Origin: Chloroflexota bacterium
Lineage (GTDB): Bacteria; Chloroflexota; Dehalococcoidia; JACVQG01
Assembly: GCA_016210545.1 (NCBI GenBank)
Contig: JACQTY010000020.1
Location: 1-34,013 of the forward strand
DNA: 34,013 bases
Direction of reading: 5' to 3'
Shown here: positions 8,136-16,737 of the stretch, piece by piece
Layout of the letters: each line of letters opens with the position of its first letter
Numbering within the stretch: the first letter of the stretch is position 1
Position numbers and translations under genes: made by a program
The notes under the pieces: model-generated
Told to the model about the DNA's origin: nothing
The model's database searches: none
The model's input: only the letters and a program-made list of their open reading frames with translations

Positions 8136-8309
8136 CTCGCAGACGATCATCGTTTGTAGGGGCAGACCGGAGTTTACCCTGTCGGAGCAAATCCTGACGA
8201 GCCGGGAAACGCGGAGAGCGAAGCGAAGGGTGTCTGCCCTTGGGGGAGAGGGGCGTCACTGCCCCCTTTACGTAAAGGGGGCCAGCCCCCGCCAACCCTC
8301 CTTACTAAG
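8136..8309. repeat. Intergenic repeat elements left of the insertion sequence
   Basis: Two elements are visible. One is a long-looped inverted repeat with arms GGGCAGAC (8160-8167) and GTCTGCCC (8232-8239). The other is a perfect 22-bp palindrome at 8261-8282 with a CCCCCTTTAC half-site. The insertion sequence begins at about 8310, inside or next to these elements. No gene is supported. Confidence 0.55.
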
Positions 8310-8345
8310 CTGATCATGTCCCACATCTTGGGCTGGACACAAGGG
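8310..8345 (+). repeat. Left terminal inverted repeat of the insertion sequence
   Basis: Begins CTGATC and ends with GGACACAAGGG. It pairs with 10676-10715 after two small gaps, with matching blocks CTGATC, TCCTGGG/TCTTGGG and CTGGACACA. Confidence 0.7.
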
Positions 8346-8368
8346 AAATAATGTGTTAACATCGTAGC

Positions 8369-10708
8369 ATGCTGGTTTGCAAGCAGGAGTTTACCGAAGA
8401 AATAGTCGGGAAGATAAGGGAAATGATTACAGTTAATCCCGGCATTTCACGCCGAGACCTATCGCTTAGAGTTTGCCACTGGCTTAACTGGAAAAGTCCC
8501 AATGGGAAGTTTCAGGAAATGAGTTGCCGGGTAGCGCTCTTGAAATTGGAACGGCGAGGCATAATTAAGCTACCGCAGCCTCACTCCTGGGGCTGCAATA
8601 GAGACCACGAAAAAGACCACGCTCCACCTGTCCGGGAGGTTGGTCCTGTATGTTGCAGTCTGGAGGAGCTAGGTGGAGTAGACCTGGTCCGGATAGACAG
8701 TCCCGATATCAAGGAGTCAAAAACCTGGAATGCTTTGATGAGGACATACCATTATCTGGGGGCGGGTCCGCTGTGTGGGGCACAGATACGCTATTTGATC
8801 ACAAGTAGAAGCTTTGGCTGGCTGGGTGGGTTAGCTTTCAGTGCTGCGGCGTGGCGGGTGGAGGCTCGGGACAGATGGATTGGTTGGAGCGAGGAGGCCC
8901 GAAGGGAGGGCCTGTCCCGTGTAGTGTGTAACAGTCGTTTTCTGATCCTGCCTCAGGTACGGGTTCCCAATCTGGCATCGTATGTTCTCTCTGTGGCTAC
9001 CAGACACATAACCAAGGACTGGACCGAGCGTTATGGTTTTGCTCCGCTACTGGCGGAGACCTTCGTGGAAAGGGAGCGATACAGTGGAACCTGTTATCGC
9101 GCCGCCAATTGGCAGCTTGTGGGGATGACTCAGGGGAGAGGTCGGCAAGACCGAGAGCGGAACAGATCGCTTCCGGTCAAAGATATATATGTTTATCCTC
9201 TACACCCGAATGCCCGCAAAACACTTTGTGGCGAAGTCTTTTCTGGTAGGATGAAATGTATCTCAGAAAAAGAGACCCCAGCCAGGGATTGGCCTGAAGA
9301 AGAATTGGCTCAGGCAGATTTGGGTGACCGGCGGTTGGCGAGACGCCTGGTAAGCATTTTGAGAGATTTTTATGCTCGACCCCAGGCCAGTATTCCTCAG
9401 GCCTGCCAGACTCGCGCCAAAACGAAAGCGACCTATCGTTTTCTGGAGCACCCGGAGATGACGTTGGATAAGATTTTGCATTCGCATTATGAGGCCACCC
9501 TGGGGCGGCTCAGGACAGAGAACATCGTCCTGGCGGTGCAAGACACCACCACCCTGAATTACACGGCCCATCCGGCGACGGAGAATCTGGGGCCGATTGG
9601 GTATCGTCTGGAAAAAGGCATCGGCCTGATCCTGCACGATACTATGGCCTTCAATCCCGATGGTATACCGCTGGGGCTGCTGGATGTCCAGTGCTGGGCC
9701 AGAGACGGGGAAAATTTTGGCAAAAAGAGACGCCGTCACGAACTGCCCATCGAACAAAAAGAGAGCCACAAGTGGCTCGTGAGCTTCAGGAAAACGGCGC
9801 AGGCGCAATCCCGATATATCGGGAAAAGCACCTTCGTCAGTATTGGAGATAGAGAAGCGGACATCTATGAGCTTTTTGAGTTAGCCTTGCGGGAACCCGC
9901 CTTCGGCGGACCACAACTCTTAGTGCGAGCCATTCATGACCGGCTTCTGGGAGAAGGCCAGGGCCATTTATGGGGGAGGGTAGCCCGGCAGGAAGTGAGC
10001 GGTATTCAGGAAGTCAAGATACCCCGGCGGGGCAACTGTACGGCCAGAGTAGCCCGGCTAGAAGTGCGCTTTGCCCAAGTTAGCCTGAAGCCACCTCGAC
10101 ACAAATCAAGTCTTCGAGATTTGACCGTTTGGGCGGTACTGGCAAGGGAGATTAGTCCTCCCGAAGGTGTAGCTCCCGTGGAGTGGTTGCTTCTAACTAC
10201 TATGGAAGTGACAACCTTCGAGCAGGCCGTGGAAAAGCTGGCCTGGTACACGGTGCGCTGGGGAATCGAAGTCTATCATCGGACACTCAAAAGCGGCTGC
10301 AAAATCGAAGAGCGCCAACTGGGTACCGCTGATCGTATTGAAGCGTGTCTGGCTATCGATATGGTGGTAGCCTGGCGCATTGTTTATTTGACCCGGCTAG
10401 GTCGGGACACTCCTGAAGTGCCCTGTACCGTTTACTTTGAAGAAGCGGAATGGAAAGCCCTCACCGCTTATGTCACCCAAAACCCGGTTCCTCCTGAGAG
10501 GCCGCCAACACTACGCGAAGCAACCCGCATGGTAGCCAGTCTTGGGGGATTCCTGGGACGCAAAGGGGATGGTGAACCAGGAACAAAAAGCCTGTGGATC
10601 GGACTACAGCGCCTTGATGACCTTACTGCTATGTGGAAGATTATGAATCCTAGTTATGTCCCACATCCCCCAAATCCCCCTGTGTCCAGCAACCCAGGAT
10701 ATGGGTAA
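8369..10708 (+). CDS. DUF4338 (DruA-like)-IS4 family transposase fusion protein
   Basis: A 779-residue product in two parts. Residues about 100-285 match DUF4338, the family of the Druantia defence protein DruA: YHYLGAGPLCGAQIRYL, GWLGGLAFSAAAW, NSRFLILPQVRVPNLASYVL, and FAGTCYRAANW-like followed by GxTQGRGR. Residues about 305-755 form a Tn5-type transposase with the N-terminal DNA-binding segment (LAQADLGDRRLARRL) and an RNase H core. The likely DDE triad is D392 (VQDTT), D494 (SIGDREADIY) and E634, in a perfect Y-x2-R-x3-E-x6-K signature (YTVRWGIEVYHRTLK). No frameshift is seen. Separate DUF4338 genes are commonly found near IS4 transposases; here they form a single chain. DUF4338 may contribute DNA recognition or accessory catalysis. 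The ATG at 8369 lacks a clear ribosome site. Confidence 0.9.
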   Translation: MLVCKQEFTEEIVGKIREMITVNPGISRRDLSLRVCHWLNWKSPNGKFQEMSCRVALLKLERRGIIKLPQPHSWGCNRDHEKDHAPPVREVGPVCCSLEELGGVDLVRIDSPDIKESKTWNALMRTYHYLGAGPLCGAQIRYLITSRSFGWLGGLAFSAAAWRVEARDRWIGWSEEARREGLSRVVCNSRFLILPQVRVPNLASYVLSVATRHITKDWTERYGFAPLLAETFVERERYSGTCYRAANWQLVGMTQGRGRQDRERNRSLPVKDIYVYPLHPNARKTLCGEVFSGRMKCISEKETPARDWPEEELAQADLGDRRLARRLVSILRDFYARPQASIPQACQTRAKTKATYRFLEHPEMTLDKILHSHYEATLGRLRTENIVLAVQDTTTLNYTAHPATENLGPIGYRLEKGIGLILHDTMAFNPDGIPLGLLDVQCWARDGENFGKKRRRHELPIEQKESHKWLVSFRKTAQAQSRYIGKSTFVSIGDREADIYELFELALREPAFGGPQLLVRAIHDRLLGEGQGHLWGRVARQEVSGIQEVKIPRRGNCTARVARLEVRFAQVSLKPPRHKSSLRDLTVWAVLAREISPPEGVAPVEWLLLTTMEVTTFEQAVEKLAWYTVRWGIEVYHRTLKSGCKIEERQLGTADRIEACLAIDMVVAWRIVYLTRLGRDTPEVPCTVYFEEAEWKALTAYVTQNPVPPERPPTLREATRMVASLGGFLGRKGDGEPGTKSLWIGLQRLDDLTAMWKIMNPSYVPHPPNPPVSSNPGYG

Positions 10709-10715
10709 GGATCAG
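10676..10715 (-). repeat. Right terminal inverted repeat of the insertion sequence
   Basis: Read on the minus strand from 10715 it begins CTGATC and runs to GGACACAGGGGG, matching the left end with small gaps. It encodes the last residues and the stop of the transposase ORF. Confidence 0.7.
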
Positions 10716-11052
10716 TTTAATAAAGGGGGCGGCTCCGGTTCACTCCGTGAAGCGGAGCGGGGGATTTCGTTTGGCGCAGTGGCCCGCGCCCCGCGTGCCG
10801 CTAGTGTAGTGTCTTGCAAAACTCTTTACAATCCGTCATTGCGAGGAGCCGAGTGACGAAGCAATCTCCACTATTGGATGAATGAAGGGTTGGCCTTTAC
10901 GGCATGAGATTGCTTCATTTCGATTTATCGGGATGTGGATGGGGTGCCCCCCCATAGCCCCAGATTCTTCACTCCGTTCAGAATGACAATTGAGGAAAAG
11001 TCCTCCTTATCAAGGGGGATACAGGGGGGATCCTGAAAAAAAGGAGACATTT
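10716..11052. repeat. Repeat-rich spacer right of the insertion sequence
   Basis: Contains several palindromic units: CTCCG...CGGAG near 10744-10758; a CTAGTGTAGTG motif at 10801; and a GAAGCAATCTC/GAGATTGCTTC inverted repeat with arms 10858-10868 and 10906-10916, preceded by TTGCGAGGAG. Another CTCCTT...AAGGGGG element lies near 11002-11020. The GCGAGGAG...GAAGCAA unit recurs at 30904-30990. No gene is supported before the start at 11053. Confidence 0.55.
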
Positions 11053-12366
11053 ATGGCCCATGTCGCTCAACCGCTCTGGAAAACCAAACCCCTGGATTGC
11101 TGGCAGAAGGTTAAGGAGCTCCGGCTCAATCACTACAAAGAGGTAGCCACCGCCAAGCAGGACGGCAAGCTCCTGGTCAGCGGTTCAGCTACCTGGGGCA
11201 TGACGGTGCCCGCGGGCCTGGGCGACTTTGTATTTCTCAGCGGCGAGCCTTACGGCGCCTCGGTTGGCTTTGAGCCGCACTTTGCCCAGGAATGCGCTGA
11301 GGCCAGCGAGGCACGTGGGCTGTCCCGGGACGTCTGCGCCTACATGCGCAACTACTGGGGCTCCATGTTCTTAGACAAATACCTCTGGGGCGGCCCATTC
11401 CCCAGGCCCGATTTCTATTTGACCTATCACATGTGCGATTCCCATGCCAAGTGGTATCAGATTGCCTCGGAGCATACCGGCGCGCCCCTTTTCGCCATCG
11501 ACTGGCCGGTGGGCGCCTACGGACAGAACCGGGAGGCCCGGATCAAGTACGTGGCGGAGCAGACGTGGGATGCCATCGAGTGGATGGAAAAGGTCACCGG
11601 CCGCACCTATGACGACGAGAAGTTCATAGAGGCCATTCACAACGAGTGCGAGGGCATTCAATACTTCTCGGAAGCCCTGGCCATGAACGCCGCCATCCCC
11701 GCTCCCCTCGACCAGAAGTCGCAACTCACCCTGTACACCCCGGCGGTGCTGTGCAAGCAGACGAAAGAGGCCCGGGACTTCTATAAATTGCTCCGGGATG
11801 AAGTTAAATACCGTGTGGACAACCAGATCGCCGCTCTGGCCACGGAGAGGTTCCGCATCTGGCACGACAACATACCACCGTGGTTCTTCCTGCGCCTTTT
11901 CCGCAATATGGAGCAGTTCGGCGCTGCCTGTGTCGGCTCGTTCTACTTACTCATATTCGCCCAGTTCAACCTGGCCGAAGACGGAAAGCAGTGGGTACCG
12001 GCGCGGACTCCAAAACAGCTTGGAATAGATTTGAAAGACCGCGAATCAGCGGTGAACTTTTACTCTCGGTGGGTCATAGATAATCCCGGGATGGATATGT
12101 TCCACCTGGCCCAGACCAAGATAGATCACCTTATCAACCTCATACACCAGTTCCATTGCGGAGCGATGATAATGCACCTCAACCGGGGATGTGAGGGTCA
12201 TGCTCAGTATCAACTGGAGTTCCGCCTGGGGGTGCAAAAGGCAGGCATACCGGTCTTGACTTATGAGGGGAACATGGCTGATAAGCGTGAGTTCGATGAA
12301 TCGCAGACCCTGGACCGGCTGGAGTCCTTCATGGAAAGCCTGGGGCTGCACAAACTGGACGTATGA
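11053..12366 (+). CDS. Orphan benzoyl-CoA reductase/2-hydroxyacyl-CoA dehydratase-type subunit
   Basis: A 437-residue protein of the HgdB/BcrB/BcrC family, whose members hold low-potential Fe-S clusters for ATP-driven radical reduction or dehydration of acyl-CoA thioesters. Three conserved cysteines sit in family contexts: C95 (CAYMRNYWG), C128 (YHMCDSHAKW) and C380 (LNRGCEGHAQYQ). The C-terminus VLTYEGNMADKREFDESQ also fits. The ATG at 11053 is chosen for its AAGGAG six bases upstream. No second subunit and no HgdC/BcrA-type ATPase activator is adjacent, so it stands alone. It could partner with distant genes, or be a homodimeric double-cubane-cluster-type protein of the same superfamily. 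Substrate is unknown. Confidence 0.8.
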   Translation: MAHVAQPLWKTKPLDCWQKVKELRLNHYKEVATAKQDGKLLVSGSATWGMTVPAGLGDFVFLSGEPYGASVGFEPHFAQECAEASEARGLSRDVCAYMRNYWGSMFLDKYLWGGPFPRPDFYLTYHMCDSHAKWYQIASEHTGAPLFAIDWPVGAYGQNREARIKYVAEQTWDAIEWMEKVTGRTYDDEKFIEAIHNECEGIQYFSEALAMNAAIPAPLDQKSQLTLYTPAVLCKQTKEARDFYKLLRDEVKYRVDNQIAALATERFRIWHDNIPPWFFLRLFRNMEQFGAACVGSFYLLIFAQFNLAEDGKQWVPARTPKQLGIDLKDRESAVNFYSRWVIDNPGMDMFHLAQTKIDHLINLIHQFHCGAMIMHLNRGCEGHAQYQLEFRLGVQKAGIPVLTYEGNMADKREFDESQTLDRLESFMESLGLHKLDV

Positions 12367-12663
12367 ACCGTAGGGTACTCGATGCATCGGGGACCGTTAC
12401 CCATCGACATGTCTTGCGCTTGGCCCTGTGGCGAGGGGACTCGAAGACAGGGGTTGGGTCTTTGCATTGTCATGCTGAGGCGCAACGAAGTCCCGATACA
12501 TCGGGAGGGTTGAGGGGCATCCGGAGGAGCCTAACCCACCCCAGACTCTTCCCGATACATCGGGACAGGTCGGGACTTCTCAGAGTGACAGTGCCCCCCC
12601 GATGTATCGGGGCTTCGCCCGTGTCCGAAAATGCAAAGACCCTGAAGACAGGGGCAATGTAGC
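12367..12663. repeat. Palindrome-rich spacer upstream of pyrG
   Basis: Three copies of a 16-bp palindrome with half-site TCCCGAT or a close variant lie near 12492-12507, 12549-12565 and 12598-12612. They are embedded in a larger inverted element that begins CATGCTGAGGCGCAACGAAG and ends ACTTCTCAGAGTGACAG, resembling bacterial intergenic repeat units. No gene is supported. Confidence 0.55.
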
Positions 12664-12693
12664 TTGACAGCCTGTGAAAGTGTGGTATATCAT
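12664..12693 (+). promoter_or_regulatory. Predicted pyrG promoter
   Basis: Consensus TTGACA at 12664-12669 with TATATC 16 bp downstream (12686-12691) or TATCAT 18 bp downstream (12688-12693). It gives a leader of about 160 nt before pyrG. No G-run at the start, as used in CTP-sensing pyrG attenuation of Firmicutes, is seen. Confidence 0.6.
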
Positions 12694-12858
12694 ACGCTAA
12701 GAGGTCTTCCAATATTGCCTCCGTGTTCAGAATCCTCTTCAACCGTTAGACTTTACCGCTTGGTGTTCAGTACTGATTGCTGCATAGCGTTCAAGCCATC
12801 TGTGGGCAGTTTGTAGGAAGTCAAAGTCTGCTGTCTGGGACTCTCCTTTCAGGATGTA

Positions 12859-14493
12859 ATGGCTAAGTATATCTTCGTAACTGGCGGCGTAGTTAGTTCC
12901 ATTGGCAAAGGTATCACTGTCGCCTCCATCGGCCGTCTTCTCAAGAGTCACCAGATCTCCGTATCCGCCCAGAAGCTTGACCCGTACCTCAACGTAGACC
13001 CGGGCACTATGTCTCCTTACCAGCATGGCGAGGTGTTCGTTACGCAGGACGGGGCGGAGACGGACCTGGACCTGGGGCACTACGAGCGCTTCATGGACGT
13101 GGAGTTGACAGCCGCCTCCAGCGTTACGACCGGGCAGGTCTACAGCTCTGTTATCGGACGGGAGAGGCGGGGGGACTTCCTCGGGGGCACCATCCAGGTC
13201 GTTCCTCATGTTACCAATGAGATAAAGGAACGCATCCAGGCACAGGCACGTCAGAGCGGGGCCCAGGTGGTGATCGTCGAGGTTGGCGGTACCGTCGGCG
13301 ACATCGAGGGGCTGCCGTTCCTGGAGGCTATCCGCCAGATGCGCAAAGACGTGGGCCGGGACAACGTGATCTACGTCCATTTGACCCTGCTTCCCTACAT
13401 CTCATCTACCGGAGAACTGAAGACCAAGCCCACGCAGCACAGCGTGAATGAACTGCGACGCATCGGCATCCAGCCGGACGTTATCCTGTGCCGCAGCGAC
13501 TACGAGATTTCGGATGGGACGAAAGAGAAGATCTCTCTGTTCTGCGACGTGGAGAAACGGGCGGTAATCGCCTTGCCCACCGTGCCCACTATCTACGAGG
13601 TACCGCTGGTCCTGGAGAATGCCGGCCTGGGCCATCTACTTATGGAGAAGCTCGGGATTGGCTGGGACGAGCGGGTTGCCGATGGCTGGGGGCAGATGGT
13701 GGAGAAACTGAAGGGAGCGCAGGATCCCGTTCAGATAGCCCTCGTGGGCAAGTACGTTGAGTTGCGGGATGCCTATCTTTCGGTTAAGGAAGCAATGAAC
13801 CATGCCGCTCTGTGGTATGGCCGCCAGGTGGACATCCACTGGATCAATGCGGAAGAGCTGGAAAAGAGCGGCGCGGACAACTACCTGCGCTCGGCCCAAG
13901 GCATCGTGGTGCCAGGGGGGTTCGGCCACCGGGGAATCGAGGGCATGATCGAAGCTGCCCGGTACGCCCGTGAGAACCGGATACCGTATTTGGGGTTGTG
14001 TTTGGGTATGCAGGTGATGGTGATTGAGTTCGCCCGCCACGTCTTCCAGAACAGGCAGGCCAATTCCACGGAGTTCGATCCCTCCACGCAATATCCAGTA
14101 ATAGACATAATGCCTGATCAGAAGGAAATGAAAGCCAAGGGCGGCACCATGCGCCTGGGATCATACCCTTGCCGCCTGACGCCCAGGACGCTGGCTAGCT
14201 GTGCGTACAGTGAACCTGTGATCTATGAACGGCACCGCCATCGTTACGAATTCAATAACACTTTTCGCGAGCAACTGACCCAGGCGGGCCTGGTACCCAG
14301 TGGACTGTCGCCCGACGGAAAATTAGTGGAAATCTGTGAACTGGTGGACCACCCATTCATGCTAGGGACTCAATTCCACCCCGAATTCCGTTCCCGGCCC
14401 AACCGTCCTCATCCACTGTTCAAGCAGTTCATCGGGGCTGCCAAGGACGTACTGCGGGAGGGTGCTCAACCACCCCTGCCGCTGGCTGCCTAG
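12859..14493 (+). CDS. pyrG: CTP synthase
   Basis: Converts UTP, ATP and glutamine to CTP in pyrimidine nucleotide synthesis. The 544-residue length matches the family. The amidoligase domain begins [18 protein letters not shown] and contains [38 protein letters not shown] and [11 protein letters not shown]. The C-terminal class I glutamine amidotransferase domain has the nucleophile C381 (LGLCLGMQ) and the partners H507 and E509 (FHPE). ATG start with AGGA a few bases upstream. Promoter predicted at 12664. Followed 160 bases later by rho on the same strand. Confidence 0.98.
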   Translation: MAKYIFVTGGVVSSIGKGITVASIGRLLKSHQISVSAQKLDPYLNVDPGTMSPYQHGEVFVTQDGAETDLDLGHYERFMDVELTAASSVTTGQVYSSVIGRERRGDFLGGTIQVVPHVTNEIKERIQAQARQSGAQVVIVEVGGTVGDIEGLPFLEAIRQMRKDVGRDNVIYVHLTLLPYISSTGELKTKPTQHSVNELRRIGIQPDVILCRSDYEISDGTKEKISLFCDVEKRAVIALPTVPTIYEVPLVLENAGLGHLLMEKLGIGWDERVADGWGQMVEKLKGAQDPVQIALVGKYVELRDAYLSVKEAMNHAALWYGRQVDIHWINAEELEKSGADNYLRSAQGIVVPGGFGHRGIEGMIEAARYARENRIPYLGLCLGMQVMVIEFARHVFQNRQANSTEFDPSTQYPVIDIMPDQKEMKAKGGTMRLGSYPCRLTPRTLASCAYSEPVIYERHRHRYEFNNTFREQLTQAGLVPSGLSPDGKLVEICELVDHPFMLGTQFHPEFRSRPNRPHPLFKQFIGAAKDVLREGAQPPLPLAA

Positions 14494-14655
14494 CCTTGTG
14501 CATAAGTCGGCGTCTGGGAAGGCAGCGTGATGCGGAGGGGACCTCCCAACTGGATTTCATATCGGCGGAAGTCAGCGCGCTTTCAGGCATTAGCTTAGAG
14601 CTATCAATGTACCGGGAGTCTTTCTCGGTGGAATTCAATCCGTGAGGTAGTGGCA

Positions 14656-15924
14656 GTGAATATAGCGGAACTCGAAGTCAAGACCAAAGAGGAGTTAATG
14701 GACATCGCCAAGGAGCTGGGCATTACCGGCTATGGGGTCATGAAGAAGCAGGACCTTGTGTTGCGTCTGCTTCAAGCCCATACCGAGCAGCAGGGGCTGA
14801 TCTTCACCGGCGGCGTCCTGGAGATCATGGACGAGGGCTACGGGTTCCTGCGCCAGGAGAGCCTGATGCCGGGGCCGGGCGATGTCTACGTCTCTCAGTC
14901 GCAGATCAGGCGTTTCAATCTGCGCACCGGGGACATGGTGACCGGCCAGGTGAGGCCGCCGAAGGAAGGCGAGAAGTACCACAGTCTGCTCCGGGTAGAG
15001 GCAGTCAACGGCGTCGACCCCGAGGCGGCAAAGAACCGGCCGGCCTTCGGCTCTTTGACGCCGACCTTCCCCGATAAACAAATAAACCTGGAGACTGATG
15101 CAAAAAACCTGGCCACCCGCCTCATAAACCTGATCGCGCCCATCGGCCGGGGACAACGGGGACTCATAGTGTCCCCTCCGAAAGCCGGCAAGACGATGCT
15201 CTTGAAACAGATAGCCAACGCTGTTTTTACCAATCACGCGGACATACACCTGATGATCGTCCTCATCGGCGAGCGCCCGGAAGAGGTCACCGATATGAAG
15301 CGGTCGGTCAAGGCCGAGGTGATCGCCGCCACCTTCGACGAGCCCGTCGAGACCCACACCCGTGTGGCCGAGCTGGCCCTGGAGCGCGCCAAACGCCTGG
15401 TAGAGATGGGTAAGGACGTTGTGATCCTGTTGGATGGCATTACCCGGCTTACCCGCGCCTATAACCTGGCCATGCCGCCCAGCGGACGCACCCTATCCGG
15501 CGGCATAGACCCGGTGGCTCTGTACCCGCCCAAGCGATTCTTCGGCGCCGCCAGGAACATCGATGGGGATGCTGGCAGTCTCACCATCCTGGCCACGTGT
15601 CTTGTGGATACCGGCAGCCGCATGGACGACCTCATATATGAGGAGTTCAAGGGCACGGGCAACATGGAGTTGCACCTGGACAGGAAGCTGGCCGAAAGGC
15701 GGATTTTCCCGTCCCTGGATATTACCAGAAGCGGTACCCGGCGGGAGGAGCTTCTCCTGGACGAGAACGCCCTGAAACAGGTGTGGCTGTTGCGGCGCAT
15801 GGTGTCAATGCTGGACTCCAACTCCAATAACCCGACCGAGGCCATTCAGTTGGTGCTGGAACGACTCGTCAGGACTCAGACCAACGTCGAGTTCCTGGCT
15901 ACGCTGGGCAAAGAGAAGATGTAA
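14656..15924 (+). CDS. rho: Transcription termination factor Rho
   Basis: Hexameric RNA helicase that terminates transcription at rut-containing RNAs. The N-terminal Rho-N helical segment (ELEVKTKEELMDIAKELGI) is followed by a cold-shock-like RNA-binding domain (GVLEIMDEGYGFLRQ...GDVYVSQSQIRRF) and a RecA-type ATPase with Walker A SPPKAGKT near residue 175. The Q/R-loop region (MPPSGRTLSGGIDP), FFGAARNI and EFKGTGNMELHLDR complete the core. The product is 422 residues, normal for the compact form. Two GTG codons are possible, at 14650 and 14656; the second is preferred because GAGGT at 14644-14648 lies seven bases upstream of it. It may be co-transcribed with pyrG or have its own promoter in the 160-base gap. 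Confidence 0.97.
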   Translation: MNIAELEVKTKEELMDIAKELGITGYGVMKKQDLVLRLLQAHTEQQGLIFTGGVLEIMDEGYGFLRQESLMPGPGDVYVSQSQIRRFNLRTGDMVTGQVRPPKEGEKYHSLLRVEAVNGVDPEAAKNRPAFGSLTPTFPDKQINLETDAKNLATRLINLIAPIGRGQRGLIVSPPKAGKTMLLKQIANAVFTNHADIHLMIVLIGERPEEVTDMKRSVKAEVIAATFDEPVETHTRVAELALERAKRLVEMGKDVVILLDGITRLTRAYNLAMPPSGRTLSGGIDPVALYPPKRFFGAARNIDGDAGSLTILATCLVDTGSRMDDLIYEEFKGTGNMELHLDRKLAERRIFPSLDITRSGTRREELLLDENALKQVWLLRRMVSMLDSNSNNPTEAIQLVLERLVRTQTNVEFLATLGKEKM

Positions 15925-15977
15925 TCCCGTCTGTCGCCCGGTGAGCCTACGGGGATTGTCCGCGTTGCACCCGGGGT

Positions 15978-16685
15978 CTAGGCATTGTGAGAAGACGGCG
16001 ACCTGTCGCCCTGGGGTTGTGGCTGCAGCAACGCGACCACCTCTACATCGCTGAGGTCTATCCAGTAACGGTAGTACTCGGCGACCGCAAAAGACTGGGT
16101 TTCGGCGACGGCCAGGGCAATGAACTCATCCGCCTCGGCCTCCACTCGGGACGCCGAATGTGCGGAAGCCACGGGCACAGCTGCGACGATTCTCCCGGCC
16201 TCCTGGTTTCTGGCTGACTTGATAGCTGCCAGCATGGTGTAGCCCGTCGCCAGCCCGTCATCCACAATGATCACCGTCTTTCCTTTCAACTCCGGCGGCG
16301 GCCTGTCCCCGCGATAGGTCCGGGAACGGCGTTCGATCTCCTGCCGCACCTTTGCGGCGATGACCTCGATGTGGACGGGTGCGAGGCCCAACTCATACAC
16401 GAGTTTCTGGTCCATGATGGCTGCCCCGTCCACGGTGACCGCCCCAAAGCCCATCTCTGGATTCCAGGGGATGGGTAGCTTGCGCACGACTACCACGTCC
16501 AGCGGCAACGACAGCGCCCGGGCGATAGGCGCGCCTATTTCCACCCCGCCGCGAGGTATGGCCAGGACGAGCGCCCGGCCGTTCCGATAGTGGGCCAGTC
16601 GAGCTGCGAGCCTCTGTCCGGCGTCCCTCCGGTCTGTAAACAGCACCCGTGGACTTTGCAGCCTCAATGTCTCTGACTTTTCCAT
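15978..16685 (-). CDS. Phosphoribosyltransferase family protein (COG1926 type)
   Basis: A 235-residue protein with a type I phosphoribosyltransferase fold. The PRPP-binding loop VIIVDDGLATGYTML is clear, and AIPRGGVEIGAPIA with VVVRKLPIPWNPEMGFGAV matches the predicted-phosphoribosyltransferase group COG1926, often found near dienelactone hydrolase-type genes or alone. Physiological substrate is unknown. The ATG at 16683-16685 is chosen over an upstream in-frame start because a consensus TATAAT lies only six bases before it, which makes upstream starts improbable and suggests a leaderless mRNA. It is divergent from tRNA-Asp and convergent with rho. Confidence 0.85.
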   Translation of the reverse strand: MEKSETLRLQSPRVLFTDRRDAGQRLAARLAHYRNGRALVLAIPRGGVEIGAPIARALSLPLDVVVVRKLPIPWNPEMGFGAVTVDGAAIMDQKLVYELGLAPVHIEVIAAKVRQEIERRSRTYRGDRPPPELKGKTVIIVDDGLATGYTMLAAIKSARNQEAGRIVAAVPVASAHSASRVEAEADEFIALAVAETQSFAVAEYYRYWIDLSDVEVVALLQPQPQGDRSPSSHNA

Positions 16686-16691
16686 CCCTTT

Positions 16692-16697
16692 ATTATA
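16692..16697 (-). promoter_or_regulatory. TATAAT box giving a probable leaderless transcript
   Basis: Minus-strand TATAAT at 16697-16692, six bases upstream of the phosphoribosyltransferase ATG; the expected transcription start coincides with the A of the ATG. No consensus -35 is seen 16-18 bp upstream. Confidence 0.5.
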
Positions 16698-16708
16698 GAT
16701 TGTTTGTC

Positions 16709-16737
16709 TTGACTTATCCCAGCTTGCCTGATACACT
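16709..16737 (+). promoter_or_regulatory. Predicted tRNA-Asp promoter
   Basis: TTGACT (16709-16714), 17-bp spacer, TACACT (16732-16737) on the plus strand, about 100 bases upstream of the tRNA gene. Confidence 0.45.

Larger units (their letters stand above)
8310..10715 (+). mobile_element. Insertion sequence, IS4/Tn5-like with DUF4338 fusion transposase
   Basis: Imperfect terminal inverted repeats bound a single long ORF. The left end begins CTGATC at 8310 and includes CTGGACACAAGGG. The right end, read inward, begins CTGATC at 10715 and includes CTGGACACAGGGGG. An ATGTCCCACATC motif occurs in direct orientation near both ends. The flanks TTACTAA (8302-8308) and TTAATAA (10717-10723) resemble a worn target duplication but do not match exactly. 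The transposase stop at 10706-10708 lies within the right terminal repeat. The element appears complete and possibly active. Confidence 0.8.

Noticed and set aside
8369-9250. Druantia defence system
   Set aside because: Only a DruA-like domain is present, in frame with a transposase and within terminal repeats; no DruE helicase or other Druantia genes are nearby.
12470-12620. Repeated palindromes as a CRISPR array
   Set aside because: Spacing is irregular, units are perfect palindromes with conserved context, and there are no cas genes.
12739-13380. 213-codon minus frame opposite pyrG
   Set aside because: It is antisense to a clear CTP synthase. The end (QTAHRWLERYAAI) looks protein-like, but the rest mirrors pyrG codons.
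14494-14655. Attenuator or riboswitch between pyrG and rho
   Set aside because: The 160-base gap shows no strong hairpin with a U tract and no recognisable riboswitch core.
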